DNA of 64,000 nt. Origin: Pseudobdellovibrionaceae bacterium (lineage in GTDB: Bacteria; Bdellovibrionota; Bdellovibrionia; Bdellovibrionales; UBA1609). The translations under genes and the position numbers were made by a program. The notes below the pieces were generated by a model that was given only the letters and a program-made list of their open reading frames with translations, was not told where the DNA came from and ran no database searches. Below are positions 55,922-64,000 of the stretch, one piece after another. The stretch spans positions 1 to 64,000 of the forward strand of contig JAUVAX010000005.1 in assembly GCA_030591685.1 (NCBI GenBank). Reading direction: 5' to 3'. Positions within the stretch are counted from its first letter, which is position 1. The number at the start of each line of letters is the position of its first letter.

Positions 55922-56425
55922 ATGATGGACGATGTAATACAATACTTTTTAAACGAATCCAGAGGAATACTAGCTGAAATGACAGGCTTGCTCCATGAAA
56001 TGGACGGCAAACCTAAAGAAATTCATATGCTAGAAAATTATGGACAGCTCATGGATCGCGTAATGGGCGGGGCCAAAACTCTCGAGATGCAGTATCAATC
56101 CCCGCTCCTCTCTTATATAACTAGCTACTCTGAGCTCTGCAAAACAATTAGCTATAAAGGTTCTCAGTTAAAAGGAAACCCAGAGTTTGGGATCGTCATT
56201 GTTGCTTTTTTACTAGATGCCACCGAAATGCTTGAAGAGTTAATTAATGGCCTTGGCAGCGAAGAGCAGTATCAAGTCAAAGACCTATTAACTAAAACTT
56301 TTTTAAGCCGACTTCAGCTTATTGGTGAGGGGTTTGACAAAAACATGCGGGGCACACTCCCCTCAGAACGAGACACCGCCGCTCAAAATGAAATCGATAA
56401 ATTTTTAAATAGCTTTAATATATAA
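55922..56425 (+). CDS. Helical protein resembling an Hpt domain without the histidine
   Basis: This 167-residue protein is predicted mostly helical. DVIQYFLNESRGILAEMTGL resembles the first helix of Hpt/CheA domains, and the expected R-x-x-H-x-L-K-G site reads LMDRVMGGAKTLE with no His. So it may be an Hpt-like adaptor that cannot accept phosphate. It shares a promoter gap with the HD-GYP-like gene and may act with it. The assignment is tentative. Confidence 0.55.
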   Translation: MMDDVIQYFLNESRGILAEMTGLLHEMDGKPKEIHMLENYGQLMDRVMGGAKTLEMQYQSPLLSYITSYSELCKTISYKGSQLKGNPEFGIVIVAFLLDATEMLEELINGLGSEEQYQVKDLLTKTFLSRLQLIGEGFDKNMRGTLPSERDTAAQNEIDKFLNSFNI

Positions 56426-56475
56426 GCCTATTAAAAAGAAACTTATTTATTGCCCCTTGATATTAAAAATAAACT

Positions 56476-57936
56476 TTAAAAGTATTTTTTTCTTTTTGAA
56501 GACGGTAGTATTTTGAGCATATCTCTATACTTAGCTACTGTGCGACGAGCTATTTTAATTCCATGATCCTTAAGAAGCTCGACTATTTTTTGATCAGAAA
56601 GCGGTTTTTGAGGAGACTCCTCAGAAATCATTTTTTTTATTTTTAACTTCACTGACTCACTCGCTAATTTATCACCGTCTGTTTTATTAATACCAGAATT
56701 AAAAAAATATTTTAGCTCAAAAAGGCCTTGCGGAGTGTGCACGTATTTACTCGTGGTGACTCTTGAGACCGTTGATTCATGCATCTCTATATCATTTGCA
56801 ATATCTTTTAAAATCATGGGTTTAATAAACCCCGCCCCTTTTTCAAAAAAATCTGTTTGGTGCTTAACTATGCTTTCAGTCACTTTATAAATTGTTCTTT
56901 GCCTTTGATGAATCGACTTAATTAACCAAACAGCCGCCTTTAACTTATCTTTAATATACTCATTGGCATCTGAAGAGGCTGTGCCTTCAGCAGCGGCGGC
57001 ATCTCCTTTTTGCTTCAAAAGGGTTTTATATAAATTAGAAATTCTCAGTTTTGGCAAGCCGTCTTCATTGAGTGAAACTACGTATTCGTCTCCTACTTTA
57101 TGGACATACACATCGGGGGTAATATAATAAGTGTCTTGAGTAATAAATGCACGGCCGGGTTTAGGGTCCATAGTGTATATGATTTTACAAAGATCAATGA
57201 CCTCCTCAAGTGAGAGACCCATTTCTTTAACAATAGCATTGTAGTTTTTTTTCTCTAAATCACTCAGGTGGTTTTCAATGATGTTTACTAAATCATAAGT
57301 GTCCTCTTCAATGTGCTTTGCCTGGATAAGTAAGCACTCCTTTAAATTACGAGCACCCACGCCCGGGGGGTCAAACTCATGAACAAAGGGCAGCATCTCT
57401 TCAAGGTCCTCTACAGTAAGCCCTTCGCTTTTTGCAATTTCGGATAAGGACACTTTTATATAACCACTGTCCTCAATGTAGTTAATAATGATCTTTACAA
57501 AAGTCTCTTCTTCTTCGTTAAACCCTGAGAGACCCATTTGCCAAAGTAGATGGTCTTTAAGAGTTTGCTTTGAAGAGATTATGTTTTCATAATTCATAAT
57601 CTCTTCATTGCCACCAGACATAGAGGGGGCGGCAGGCTTTTCTTGATTTTCTACAAAGCTATCCCAATCAAATTCATCCTGCTTTGTAGGGTCTTGCTGC
57701 TCTTTTCCGGATTCTGGGTTCACCTCTTCACTAGAGAGTTGGCTGGATTCCTGTGCCGGGTCCACCTCGGAGGTGTCAGACACCTCCTCTAAAATAGGGT
57801 TCTCATCAAGCTCTTTTCTGATTTCAGTTTCAAGTTCCATTCTTGAGAGCTGGAGAAGCTTAATGGCCTGCTGAAGTTGAGGAGTCATCCTCAACGACTG
57901 CGAAAGCTTCATAGACATTTTCAAATTCATTGCCAT
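56476..57936 (-). CDS. rpoN: RNA polymerase sigma-54 factor
   Basis: The N-terminal activator-interacting region has Gln/Leu-rich LSQSLRMTPQLQQAIKLLQL, the linker is acidic, the core-binding domain is in the middle, and the RpoN box near the C-terminus reads ARRTVAKYRDMLKI. The 486-residue length is normal. It follows lptB by 15 bp, the widely conserved order. It would serve the sigma-54 activators at 29091 and possibly 14092 and the promoter at 8773. Confidence 0.97.
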   Translation of the reverse strand: MAMNLKMSMKLSQSLRMTPQLQQAIKLLQLSRMELETEIRKELDENPILEEVSDTSEVDPAQESSQLSSEEVNPESGKEQQDPTKQDEFDWDSFVENQEKPAAPSMSGGNEEIMNYENIISSKQTLKDHLLWQMGLSGFNEEEETFVKIIINYIEDSGYIKVSLSEIAKSEGLTVEDLEEMLPFVHEFDPPGVGARNLKECLLIQAKHIEEDTYDLVNIIENHLSDLEKKNYNAIVKEMGLSLEEVIDLCKIIYTMDPKPGRAFITQDTYYITPDVYVHKVGDEYVVSLNEDGLPKLRISNLYKTLLKQKGDAAAAEGTASSDANEYIKDKLKAAVWLIKSIHQRQRTIYKVTESIVKHQTDFFEKGAGFIKPMILKDIANDIEMHESTVSRVTTSKYVHTPQGLFELKYFFNSGINKTDGDKLASESVKLKIKKMISEESPQKPLSDQKIVELLKDHGIKIARRTVAKYRDMLKILPSSKRKKYF

Positions 57937-57951
57937 TTAATTACCTGAACC

Positions 57952-58674
57952 CTACAGTTTAAAATTTTCGCCTAAGTAAAATTTACGGGCCTTAGGGGAT
58001 GCCGCTACATCTTTAGCCTCACCCTCAACTTCAATCTTTCCATCTTTAAGTATATACGCATAATCACAGATACCCAATGTTTCTCTTACATTATGGTCTG
58101 TAATCAAAACCCCTATACCTTTATCTTGCAGCTGTCGGATGATCTTCTGTATATCACCAACAGCAATGGGGTCGATGCCTGCAAAGGGCTCGTCTAGGAG
58201 TAAAAATTTAGGCTTTCCAGCAATAGCTCTCGCTATTTCTACTCGGCGCCTCTCACCCCCAGAAACAGAGTACCCGTAACTATCGCGTATGTGCTGAATA
58301 TTAAATTCCGTCAATAATTTTTCAAGCCGCTCTGACCTCGCCGCCCCAGACAAGCCTAAAGCCTCTAGGGCCACAAGGATGTTTTCTCCCACAGTAAGGC
58401 GTCTAAATATACTGGGCTCTTGAGCCAAATAACTCAATCCGTGGCGAGCTCTCTGAAACATGGGCATAGCTCCAATTTCAATATCATCCAAGAGAACCTC
58501 ACCTGAATCAGGGGTCACGAGCCCAACAACCATATAAAAACTTGTCGTTTTACCAGCGCCATTGGGGCCTAAAAGACCAACAATTTGACCTGAACTAACA
58601 TTAAAAGAAATCGCCTTTACAACTTCACGCGCTTTAAATTTTTTAGCAATGCCTTGAATCTTTAAACAACTCAA
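57952..58674 (-). CDS. lptB: LPS export ABC transporter ATPase LptB
   Basis: It powers LPS extraction with LptFG. Walker A is [13 protein letters not shown], the ABC signature [13 protein letters not shown] and Walker [14 protein letters not shown]; the H-loop is [11 protein letters not shown]. 240 residues is standard. It follows the LptC-LptA fusion by 2 bp. Confidence 0.96.
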   Translation of the reverse strand: MSCLKIQGIAKKFKAREVVKAISFNVSSGQIVGLLGPNGAGKTTSFYMVVGLVTPDSGEVLLDDIEIGAMPMFQRARHGLSYLAQEPSIFRRLTVGENILVALEALGLSGAARSERLEKLLTEFNIQHIRDSYGYSVSGGERRRVEIARAIAGKPKFLLLDEPFAGIDPIAVGDIQKIIRQLQDKGIGVLITDHNVRETLGICDYAYILKDGKIEVEGEAKDVAASPKARKFYLGENFKL

Positions 58675-58676
58675 TT

Positions 58677-59642
58677 TTATTTCTCCAGTTTATCTTTAGT
58701 TACTTTAATATTAGCTTTACGAACTTTAATTATTTTTCCATTATTTAAAAAAATAATTTCATCCCCCCTAAGCTCATCACTACCTTGAACAAGACGAGGG
58801 TTACCTTTAAATATAAACTTATTTTTCAAAAAGTCAGCCTCTACTTGATGCGCCGTCGCCCATTTATTACGATCTGACACCTTAACACCCCCCTCAACAA
58901 TAACTGTTTGCAGTTTACCAGCCTCAGGGTCAAGGCCTATGCCGGCCACCGCCCCCGTGATCCTCATGGTGTCCGTGTCAATCACCACCTGGCCAATAAA
59001 TTTTGATAAATAATTTTGACCGTTAAACTGAGCGCGCTGACTTTTGATTTTCACTTCTTTTCCGTTTATAAATCTCTTGATGCCACGAACTTTTGAGACC
59101 AGCTCAATAACAGATTCATTAAGATCACCCTTGAGCCCCTTGGCTGTAAGCAGCATATTAAATCCCCATGGGCCCTTTATTCCAAACATTTTCACTATAT
59201 TATCTGAAAAAAGAGAGTGTGTGCTTGCTTTGTAGGTCACTCGATTTGTTTTAAATTTATATCCATTTTCAGATGTTATGATTACATTTCCCTCAATAAT
59301 CATATCTTTATTGACCAAGATCTGACCTCGATCCCCCTTAACTTTATAGGGCAAACCCTTGGTTGTCGTGAACTCAGCTTTTACCTGCTCAACAGTCCAA
59401 GAGTCGTTTTTCTTAAAGCTAACGGCGGTTTGAGCCCAAAGCTCCCAACGCTTCTCACCATTATTCGCTTCAACAAGATGAACTCCCTGCATTTTTTGCA
59501 GAACTTCATCCTCGTCCAATAAGTTGTCAAACTCAACAGCTATAGGCTCCTTAATATCCAAGGTTTGAGGAGCCACTAAAATGATCTCAATAATTAGCAC
59601 AATGAACAGTAAAACAAGGCCAAATTTCCAGCTATTTCTCAT
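58677..59642 (-). CDS. LptC-LptA fusion protein
   Basis: Residues 9-27 form an inner-membrane anchor, and residues ~30-190 look like LptC ([43 protein letters not shown]). Residues ~200-315 look like a second OstA/LptA jelly-roll unit ([50 protein letters not shown]). In E. coli these are two proteins of about 190 and 185 residues. It lies directly before lptB, where lptC and lptA would be. The periplasmic LPS bridge may thus be partly covalent. Confidence 0.75.
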   Translation of the reverse strand: MRNSWKFGLVLLFIVLIIEIILVAPQTLDIKEPIAVEFDNLLDEDEVLQKMQGVHLVEANNGEKRWELWAQTAVSFKKNDSWTVEQVKAEFTTTKGLPYKVKGDRGQILVNKDMIIEGNVIITSENGYKFKTNRVTYKASTHSLFSDNIVKMFGIKGPWGFNMLLTAKGLKGDLNESVIELVSKVRGIKRFINGKEVKIKSQRAQFNGQNYLSKFIGQVVIDTDTMRITGAVAGIGLDPEAGKLQTVIVEGGVKVSDRNKWATAHQVEADFLKNKFIFKGNPRLVQGSDELRGDEIIFLNNGKIIKVRKANIKVTKDKLEK

Positions 59643-59719
59643 AGTTTGAATTTAACATAAAACCAACGAAACGAGTACCAATGGTTTTTTTGAAAATATT
59701 ATATTTTTAATAATTAAGA

Positions 59720-60301
59720 CTAGAGCTCTTCTGTTTCACTCTCTTTTTTTACTACGGCAAAATTTATTTCATGTATTCCCGCTTCAGTGAGAGTATACAT
59801 GACTTTCTTAACCGTTAAAAACTCAATAGATTCATCTGCCTGAATCGTCATTTTTCTAAATGAGTCCAGTTTGTACTTCTCGCCCTCTTCATCCTCTGGG
59901 TTAACAGCCCTTTTTACTTTATTAGACAGTTTCGCCTTCTCTTTTTCCCCTGTTGCAATAAGTTTTTGTACATGATCTTTAAGTTCAGGCAAAAGCCAAT
60001 CCTCTTGTTCTCTCACGTACTCCTTATCATAAACCCGCTCATCGTTAAGTAATATTTTTTCTTCAGTAATAACGACAACATTTGATGGCTTTAACTCCTT
60101 CACCGCCGTGGCCTGGGGCAATACTACCTCGTCAGGTATTTCGATAATTTCGCCTGTCATATTGTAATTTTGCAGTAAAAATACCACTAGTACCGTAAAC
60201 ATATCGACCATCGCTGTTAGTGACAGTGCTGCGACAACATTTCTTTTACTAGAGCCCTGCCTGTTTCGTCTGTTTCTTTTTCCTGGTGTGTGAATGGCCA
60301 C
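59720..60301 (-). CDS. ExbD/TolR-family protein (second copy)
   Basis: This 193-residue protein has one membrane helix with the proton-path Asp in LTAMVDMFTVLVVFLL, a basic N-terminus (KRNRRNRQGSSKR), and a periplasmic domain containing a charged helix (about 105-140) not usual in TolR. It overlaps the first ExbD-like gene by 1 nt. With the TolQ-like protein it forms a proton-driven stator resembling AglR-AglQ-AglS of Myxococcus. Confidence 0.87.
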   Translation of the reverse strand: MAIHTPGKRNRRNRQGSSKRNVVAALSLTAMVDMFTVLVVFLLQNYNMTGEIIEIPDEVVLPQATAVKELKPSNVVVITEEKILLNDERVYDKEYVREQEDWLLPELKDHVQKLIATGEKEKAKLSNKVKRAVNPEDEEGEKYKLDSFRKMTIQADESIEFLTVKKVMYTLTEAGIHEINFAVVKKESETEEL

Positions 60302-60774
60302 TACTTAACCCCCGATGTTGCTACGGCAAGCTCTGGAAACCCAGCGATTAATAACGCATCCATGCCCTTAACCAATTCACCGTAGGCCAAGGAGTCATCA
60401 ATAGTAATTACAGCATCATTTTTCTCTGGGTAGGTTTTTTTAATGTCCTTTAAATATGAGAGGAGCTTCTTAAAATCGTACTCGTTATTCACTTTAGGGA
60501 ACCGATGCCTTTTTGTAGAAATTAAAACACGATACCCACTGCGCATGACATCTAACCTGAAAGGGATTTCAGCTTTTGGAGGTGGTTTAGCCACCTTTTC
60601 TGTCGTTTTTTTGCCATAAACTGAACTTCCTATTTGAATCATAGAAACTTGCGACCACACAGCTGTAATCAACAGAAAGATGATCAACACACTCATCAGA
60701 TCAATAAATGGAACTATGTTTGGCTCAACAGCAATTTGCCGACCAGAACCATCACCCTCTTCTATATTTGACAT
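60301..60774 (-). CDS. ExbD/TolR-family protein (first copy)
   Basis: This 157-residue protein has one membrane helix carrying Asp in VPFIDLMSVLIIFLLI, as required for proton flow, and a small periplasmic domain ending VITIDDSLAYGELVKGMDAL. It lies 10 bp after the TolQ-like gene. Confidence 0.88.
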   Translation of the reverse strand: MSNIEEGDGSGRQIAVEPNIVPFIDLMSVLIIFLLITAVWSQVSMIQIGSSVYGKKTTEKVAKPPPKAEIPFRLDVMRSGYRVLISTKRHRFPKVNNEYDFKKLLSYLKDIKKTYPEKNDAVITIDDSLAYGELVKGMDALLIAGFPELAVATSGVK

Positions 60775-60784
60775 ACCTTAACCC

Positions 60785-61471
60785 TTAGTATTTCATTTTA
60801 TCTCGGTTAGAAGTCACTAGATTCATCATTCTCATACTACTCTCAAGCATATCATTGATGGCCCGACCAATCTTAACCTGAAAAAATCCATAAAAAGTAA
60901 TTGCTGTAATCGCCACAGACAAACCAAAGGCTGTGCAGTTTAGTGCTTCAGCTATACCCCTTGTTAACTCTAGTGACTTAGTGGCTGCATCAGCGTTAGC
61001 AACACCCCTAAAAGACATAATCATACCGATAATAGTGCCCAGCAGACCAATCAAAACCGAAATGTTACCAAATACCGCCAAAAATGAAGTCCACCCTTCA
61101 AGCTTAGGGGTTTCTTTTAAAACCTCAGCATCCATAGCCACCTGGACTTCTTCATCGGGACGTTTATTTAACACTTGAACAAGTCCTGCTTTTAATGTGT
61201 TCGTCAGCGGAGTCTGTTTACTGTCACAAAAAGCAATCGCTTGCTTTAGGTCGCCCCTTAGAAGCATCGAAAATAAGTTTTCATTGAGGTGAGTTTTATT
61301 TATTGTTAAACGCCCTAAAACTGAAAATCTCTCAATAACTAAAAATGCAGTCAACACACCTACTGCACCGATAATATACATGATCGATCCGCCCTCACAA
61401 AAGGCCCGAGCAATAAAATTGCCGCTCGCTTCACATTGCATAACAGCTAACTGTACGACTTCTTCTCCCAA
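60785..61471 (-). CDS. TolQ/ExbB/MotA-family proton channel
   Basis: The 228-residue protein has three membrane segments: about 28-46, 125-150 and 170-195. The conserved C-terminal region GNISVLIGLLGTIIGMIMSF and GIAEALNCTAFGLSVAITAI match TolQ/ExbB. It is followed by two TolR-like genes and preceded by an FHA/TonB-like protein, the arrangement of Agl/Glt-type machines. Confidence 0.9.
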   Translation of the reverse strand: MGEEVVQLAVMQCEASGNFIARAFCEGGSIMYIIGAVGVLTAFLVIERFSVLGRLTINKTHLNENLFSMLLRGDLKQAIAFCDSKQTPLTNTLKAGLVQVLNKRPDEEVQVAMDAEVLKETPKLEGWTSFLAVFGNISVLIGLLGTIIGMIMSFRGVANADAATKSLELTRGIAEALNCTAFGLSVAITAITFYGFFQVKIGRAINDMLESSMRMMNLVTSNRDKMKY

Positions 61472-61524
61472 AACTTTCCTCCTAGTAATTATTTAATAAC
61501 CTTTTACTTTTATAAAAAACTCAA

Positions 61525-63552
61525 CTATTGCGCCGCAAACACAAATGGATACTCAACTATATACTCTTGATCTCCTGGCGGCTCTGGGAACCTTAAACCT
61601 GCGATTCTCCTCATTACACACGCCCCTAGGCGATTACTATTTGTTGAATTTGATGAAACTTTAATTTTTTTCACCTTCCCGCCCTCAACAACAGTCCATT
61701 TAATGCTTACTTTACCAAAGACAGAGGAGTTTCTAGTTCTCTCCCTTGTATAGCAATGCTGTATAGACCTTTTATTTTGCTGGATCACCCTTCTGACGGC
61801 ATCCCTGTCTACAGATCCTTCAAAAAACGCCTCTTCTCCACCAAAATTTACATTTACCTTACCCTTTGAGCCGAATCCACCACTACCAGAGCCACGATTT
61901 CCAGTGCCGCGGCCCTTAGTGCCTATGGCTCCAATTCCGATAGTTGAGGCTCCGCTTCCGGAAGTGGCCTGCTTTAATGACGACCCAACACCCTTTCCGG
62001 CACGATTTGAGGCAAAGCCACTCGCCCCAGAGGAACCCTCAGCAATACCCATAAGCTCACCACTCCCACTTGAGGCCTGATTGAGTTTCTCTCGAATCCC
62101 TCCACCAGAAAGAGCCCCTAGTAGTCCTGTTTTAGAAACATCCTTTTTAACACTTTTTGCACTTTTCCCTGTTCTTCGAGATGTTTTCTTGCTCCCACCA
62201 GAGCGAGTAGCCACAGGGGTTCTCTTTGATTTCTTCCTTTTAGGCTTTTTAGGGGCCGCTACAGAGGCCGCCTTTCCAGGATCTTTTTTAGTTATATTCT
62301 GCTTGTTCTCACTTTTTTTACCCTGAGAGGTTGCCTGTTTTTGCTCCTGCTTAACAGGAACAACTATTGGCACTTTCGGAGGGGAGAATGTAACAACAGC
62401 TCTCCTAATTCTCTCCTCAACAAGAGTTTCTTCATCAATGTCTGGGCTGACGACAAACATATAAAATGAAAATAAAACCCCCACAAGACCAGCCAAAACT
62501 AAACTTGTTACTTCAGTTGCCGAGAAATCTAAGAAAGGGGCTGCGATAGGTTTTTGTGTCGGTTTAGTGAAACGAACAATCACCTCAATAGATCCGCCTG
62601 GCAATTTTAAATGTATCAACTCACCTTGATTTAAAGTCATGTCAATAGGATTAGAACCCGCACCGCTTTTGGCTCTGAGCTCAGCAAAAGGACGCTTACT
62701 GTTGTCTTTTGAAATAATATGACCCGAAGTGTCTACATCAGCATAGACTATTACTGAATCCGAAATCGTCAGCAAGCGAATCGCAGGGGCATCCCCCATG
62801 ATCGGAACTCTAATTTCGCACTCTCGATTGGTGCCAATGCTAACTGTCCCCTTGGTTCTAAAAATATAAGTACCAATAACTCTTTCCTGCCACGCAACTA
62901 TCACCTCAACGAGGTCACCCTCGCCAACACCAACAATTTCTGGCAGCTCCTTATTTATACTATTTGGAGCAAAAGACTTTTTACCAAATTCTGATGACAA
63001 AAGAATATCTTTAACTTCACTGTCCTCAGAGGGCTCAGTCACTAAGGGGTCATCTTCTGAGTGTTCAGGACCACTCCCTGGCATCTTAGGAGGCTCAGTA
63101 CTTTTCTTATTACCTTTAATGAAGGTCTTCAATTTTGACTTAAGAGCGCTGCTAACAACAGTTTTAGCCTCATTCTCAATAGGGATTTTAAGTTCTTTTT
63201 CTACAGTCTCGTTTTCTGCATTCTCATTTATTTTGGGAGGCGCCACAGGTTTAGGCACTCCAATAAAAAATTCAATCTTATAATCACCAATTTCTATTGA
63301 ATCATTTGAGTTAATTTTTTCATCTAATACTTTTTTACCATTTTTAAGTGTCCCTGAGGATGAGCCTAAATCAGATATATAGTGGCCCTCGTCCCTCTCT
63401 TCAATAAGAGCATGTAACGGAGATACCGAATCACCCACCAAACACACTTGAGCCTCATTATTGGCACCAATAACAACCTGGTCTGATTTAAATTGCTTTA
63501 CATCAATTAATTTATTTTTTAAATAAATTCGCAATAAGATAGGTGGTTTCAA
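61525..63552 (-). CDS. FHA protein with TonB/AgmX-like C-terminal domain (GltG-like)
   Basis: This 675-residue protein has an N-terminal FHA domain (about 25-95, with SPLHALIEE and SDLGSSSGTLKNGKK) and a second FHA-like or beta-sandwich region (about 225-330, VSIGTNRECEIRVP). One membrane helix lies at about 345-365, then a long Lys/Pro- and Gly/Ser-rich periplasmic stretch. The C-terminal AgmX/PglI-type TonB-like domain (about 570-675) has AVRRVIQQNKRSIQHCYTRE and LGACVMRRIAGLRFPEP. This resembles Myxococcus GltG/GltJ, which link a cytosolic cue to a TolQR stator and the outer membrane. Confidence 0.82.
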   Translation of the reverse strand: MKPPILLRIYLKNKLIDVKQFKSDQVVIGANNEAQVCLVGDSVSPLHALIEERDEGHYISDLGSSSGTLKNGKKVLDEKINSNDSIEIGDYKIEFFIGVPKPVAPPKINENAENETVEKELKIPIENEAKTVVSSALKSKLKTFIKGNKKSTEPPKMPGSGPEHSEDDPLVTEPSEDSEVKDILLSSEFGKKSFAPNSINKELPEIVGVGEGDLVEVIVAWQERVIGTYIFRTKGTVSIGTNRECEIRVPIMGDAPAIRLLTISDSVIVYADVDTSGHIISKDNSKRPFAELRAKSGAGSNPIDMTLNQGELIHLKLPGGSIEVIVRFTKPTQKPIAAPFLDFSATEVTSLVLAGLVGVLFSFYMFVVSPDIDEETLVEERIRRAVVTFSPPKVPIVVPVKQEQKQATSQGKKSENKQNITKKDPGKAASVAAPKKPKRKKSKRTPVATRSGGSKKTSRRTGKSAKSVKKDVSKTGLLGALSGGGIREKLNQASSGSGELMGIAEGSSGASGFASNRAGKGVGSSLKQATSGSGASTIGIGAIGTKGRGTGNRGSGSGGFGSKGKVNVNFGGEEAFFEGSVDRDAVRRVIQQNKRSIQHCYTRERTRNSSVFGKVSIKWTVVEGGKVKKIKVSSNSTNSNRLGACVMRRIAGLRFPEPPGDQEYIVEYPFVFAAQ

Positions 63553-63830
63553 TCCCCACTCCCCGTTTGATGAATGTCCTCAGCTGTACTTCTCATCTCA
63601 GGTAAAAAGTTTTTTCTTAACCTAATTAATTTTTTAAAATTGTACTCTTTCCTTTCAAGAAGGTAGAAAAGCTCTGGCCTTTGAGAACCACCTTTTATTA
63701 AATCATCCTGAAAGTTTAATACTTGGGTTTTACTGCGTCTTTTTTTCCGTTTAGATTTTGCAATAACATCGCCGGCAGAAGATAAACAAAAAATGATTAA
63801 AATTAATTTTAAAAAATTATTTTTTCTCAT
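63549..63830 (-). CDS. Small exported basic protein of the Glt/Tol-like cluster
   Basis: This 93-residue protein has a signal peptide (NFLKLILIIFCLSSAGDVIA), a strongly basic patch KSKRKKRRSK, then a helical part with SQRPELFYLLERKEYNFKKL. No named family is recognised. It overlaps the FHA gene by 4 nt and the TPR gene upstream by 14 nt, so it belongs to the machine operon. Confidence 0.7.
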   Translation of the reverse strand: MRKNNFLKLILIIFCLSSAGDVIAKSKRKKRRSKTQVLNFQDDLIKGGSQRPELFYLLERKEYNFKKLIRLRKNFLPEMRSTAEDIHQTGSGD

Positions 63831-64000
63831 AGGCTTCCTTCTGCAGCTGATGGATCAATTTTACTTTTTTTCTATCACCTGTTAAGTACTTAATCTTTGT
63901 CAGCAACATAGTGGCGTCACTCTTTTTATCAAGGTAACGAACTAATAATACAGCATAATTTAATAATATTGTAGCGTTCCTGGACTCAGCTAAGAATATT
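63817..64000 (-). CDS. C-terminal end of a TPR-like protein (truncated by window edge)
   Basis: An open frame enters from the right edge and stops at 63817. It reads AESRNATILLNYAVLLVRYL, then DKKSDATMLLTKIKYLTGDR and ends QLQKEAYEKK. Helical pairs of about 34 residues suggest TPR repeats, as found in Glt-type clusters. Its length and start lie outside the window. Confidence 0.65.
   Translation of the reverse strand, partial: IFLAESRNATILLNYAVLLVRYLDKKSDATMLLTKIKYLTGDRKKVKLIHQLQKEAYEKK

Noticed and set aside
1-64000. CRISPR arrays, insertion sequences, prophage
   Set aside because: No regularly spaced repeats, transposase motifs or phage structural genes were seen; the only tandem repeat is coding (28470-28679).

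Overview
The window is AT-rich, gene-dense bacterial chromosome. Gene content and order suggest a Bdellovibrio-like organism (Bdellovibrionota, formerly Deltaproteobacteria). Pointers are 'QNC' lipoboxes, NtrYX and a second Fis-type sigma-54 activator, lptB-rpoN-hpf, TldD/TldE, a flagellin, PhhA/HPPD, a secreted metalloprotease and a Glt/Agl-like TolQ-TolR-TolR-FHA/TonB cluster. This placement is inference from content; no 16S rRNA is present.

Layout. 1-400: four tRNA genes (Thr-Tyr-Gly-Thr) read leftwards, the classic array that precedes tuf. 400-4130: a VWA-like lipoprotein and a small secreted protein. 4250-7000: tldD-tldE. 7330-10660: two secreted proteins, one a metalloprotease behind a near-consensus sigma-54 promoter. 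10700-20310: a leftward block with a SpoU methylase, pyrF, proS, ntrX-ntrY, a small unknown gene, ribH, ribBX and ribE. 20550-22930: a small accessory patch (DUF4269 protein, GNAT acetyltransferase, polysaccharide-lyase-like lipoprotein) with an imperfect repeat and a gene remnant. 23160-27020: clpB, a Cys-rich small protein and an alpha/beta hydrolase. 27020-30140: flagellin with an unusual leader, a histone-H1-like repeat protein and a sigma-54 activator. 30340-35400: a Xer-type recombinase, a HAD phosphatase, a VOC protein, and the phhA-hppD pair facing a LysR regulator. 35690-38950: a FecR protein and a TPR/beta-barrel protein. 38957-41960: recO, mgtE and a flippase-like membrane protein. 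42118-49000: pyrB-carA-X-carB-Y. 49085-54250: three tandem signal peptidase I genes (one predicted inactive), lepA and metK. 54400-59640: hpf, a degenerate HD-GYP protein, an Hpt-like protein, rpoN, lptB and an LptC-LptA fusion. 59720-64000: the trans-envelope motor-like cluster, running off the right edge.

The pieces fit a motile, secretion-heavy Gram-negative lifestyle: RpoN and two sigma-54 activators, one candidate sigma-54 promoter in front of a secreted protease, envelope biogenesis (Lpt, signal peptidases) and a proton-driven TolQR-type machine. The most unusual observations are three genes that seem to start at AUU or AUC/CUG behind good ribosome-binding sites, a signal peptidase paralogue with its catalytic serine replaced by alanine, a fused LptC-LptA, a RibBX lacking GTP cyclohydrolase residues, and a seven-codon leader with a perfect Shine-Dalgarno just before flagellin.
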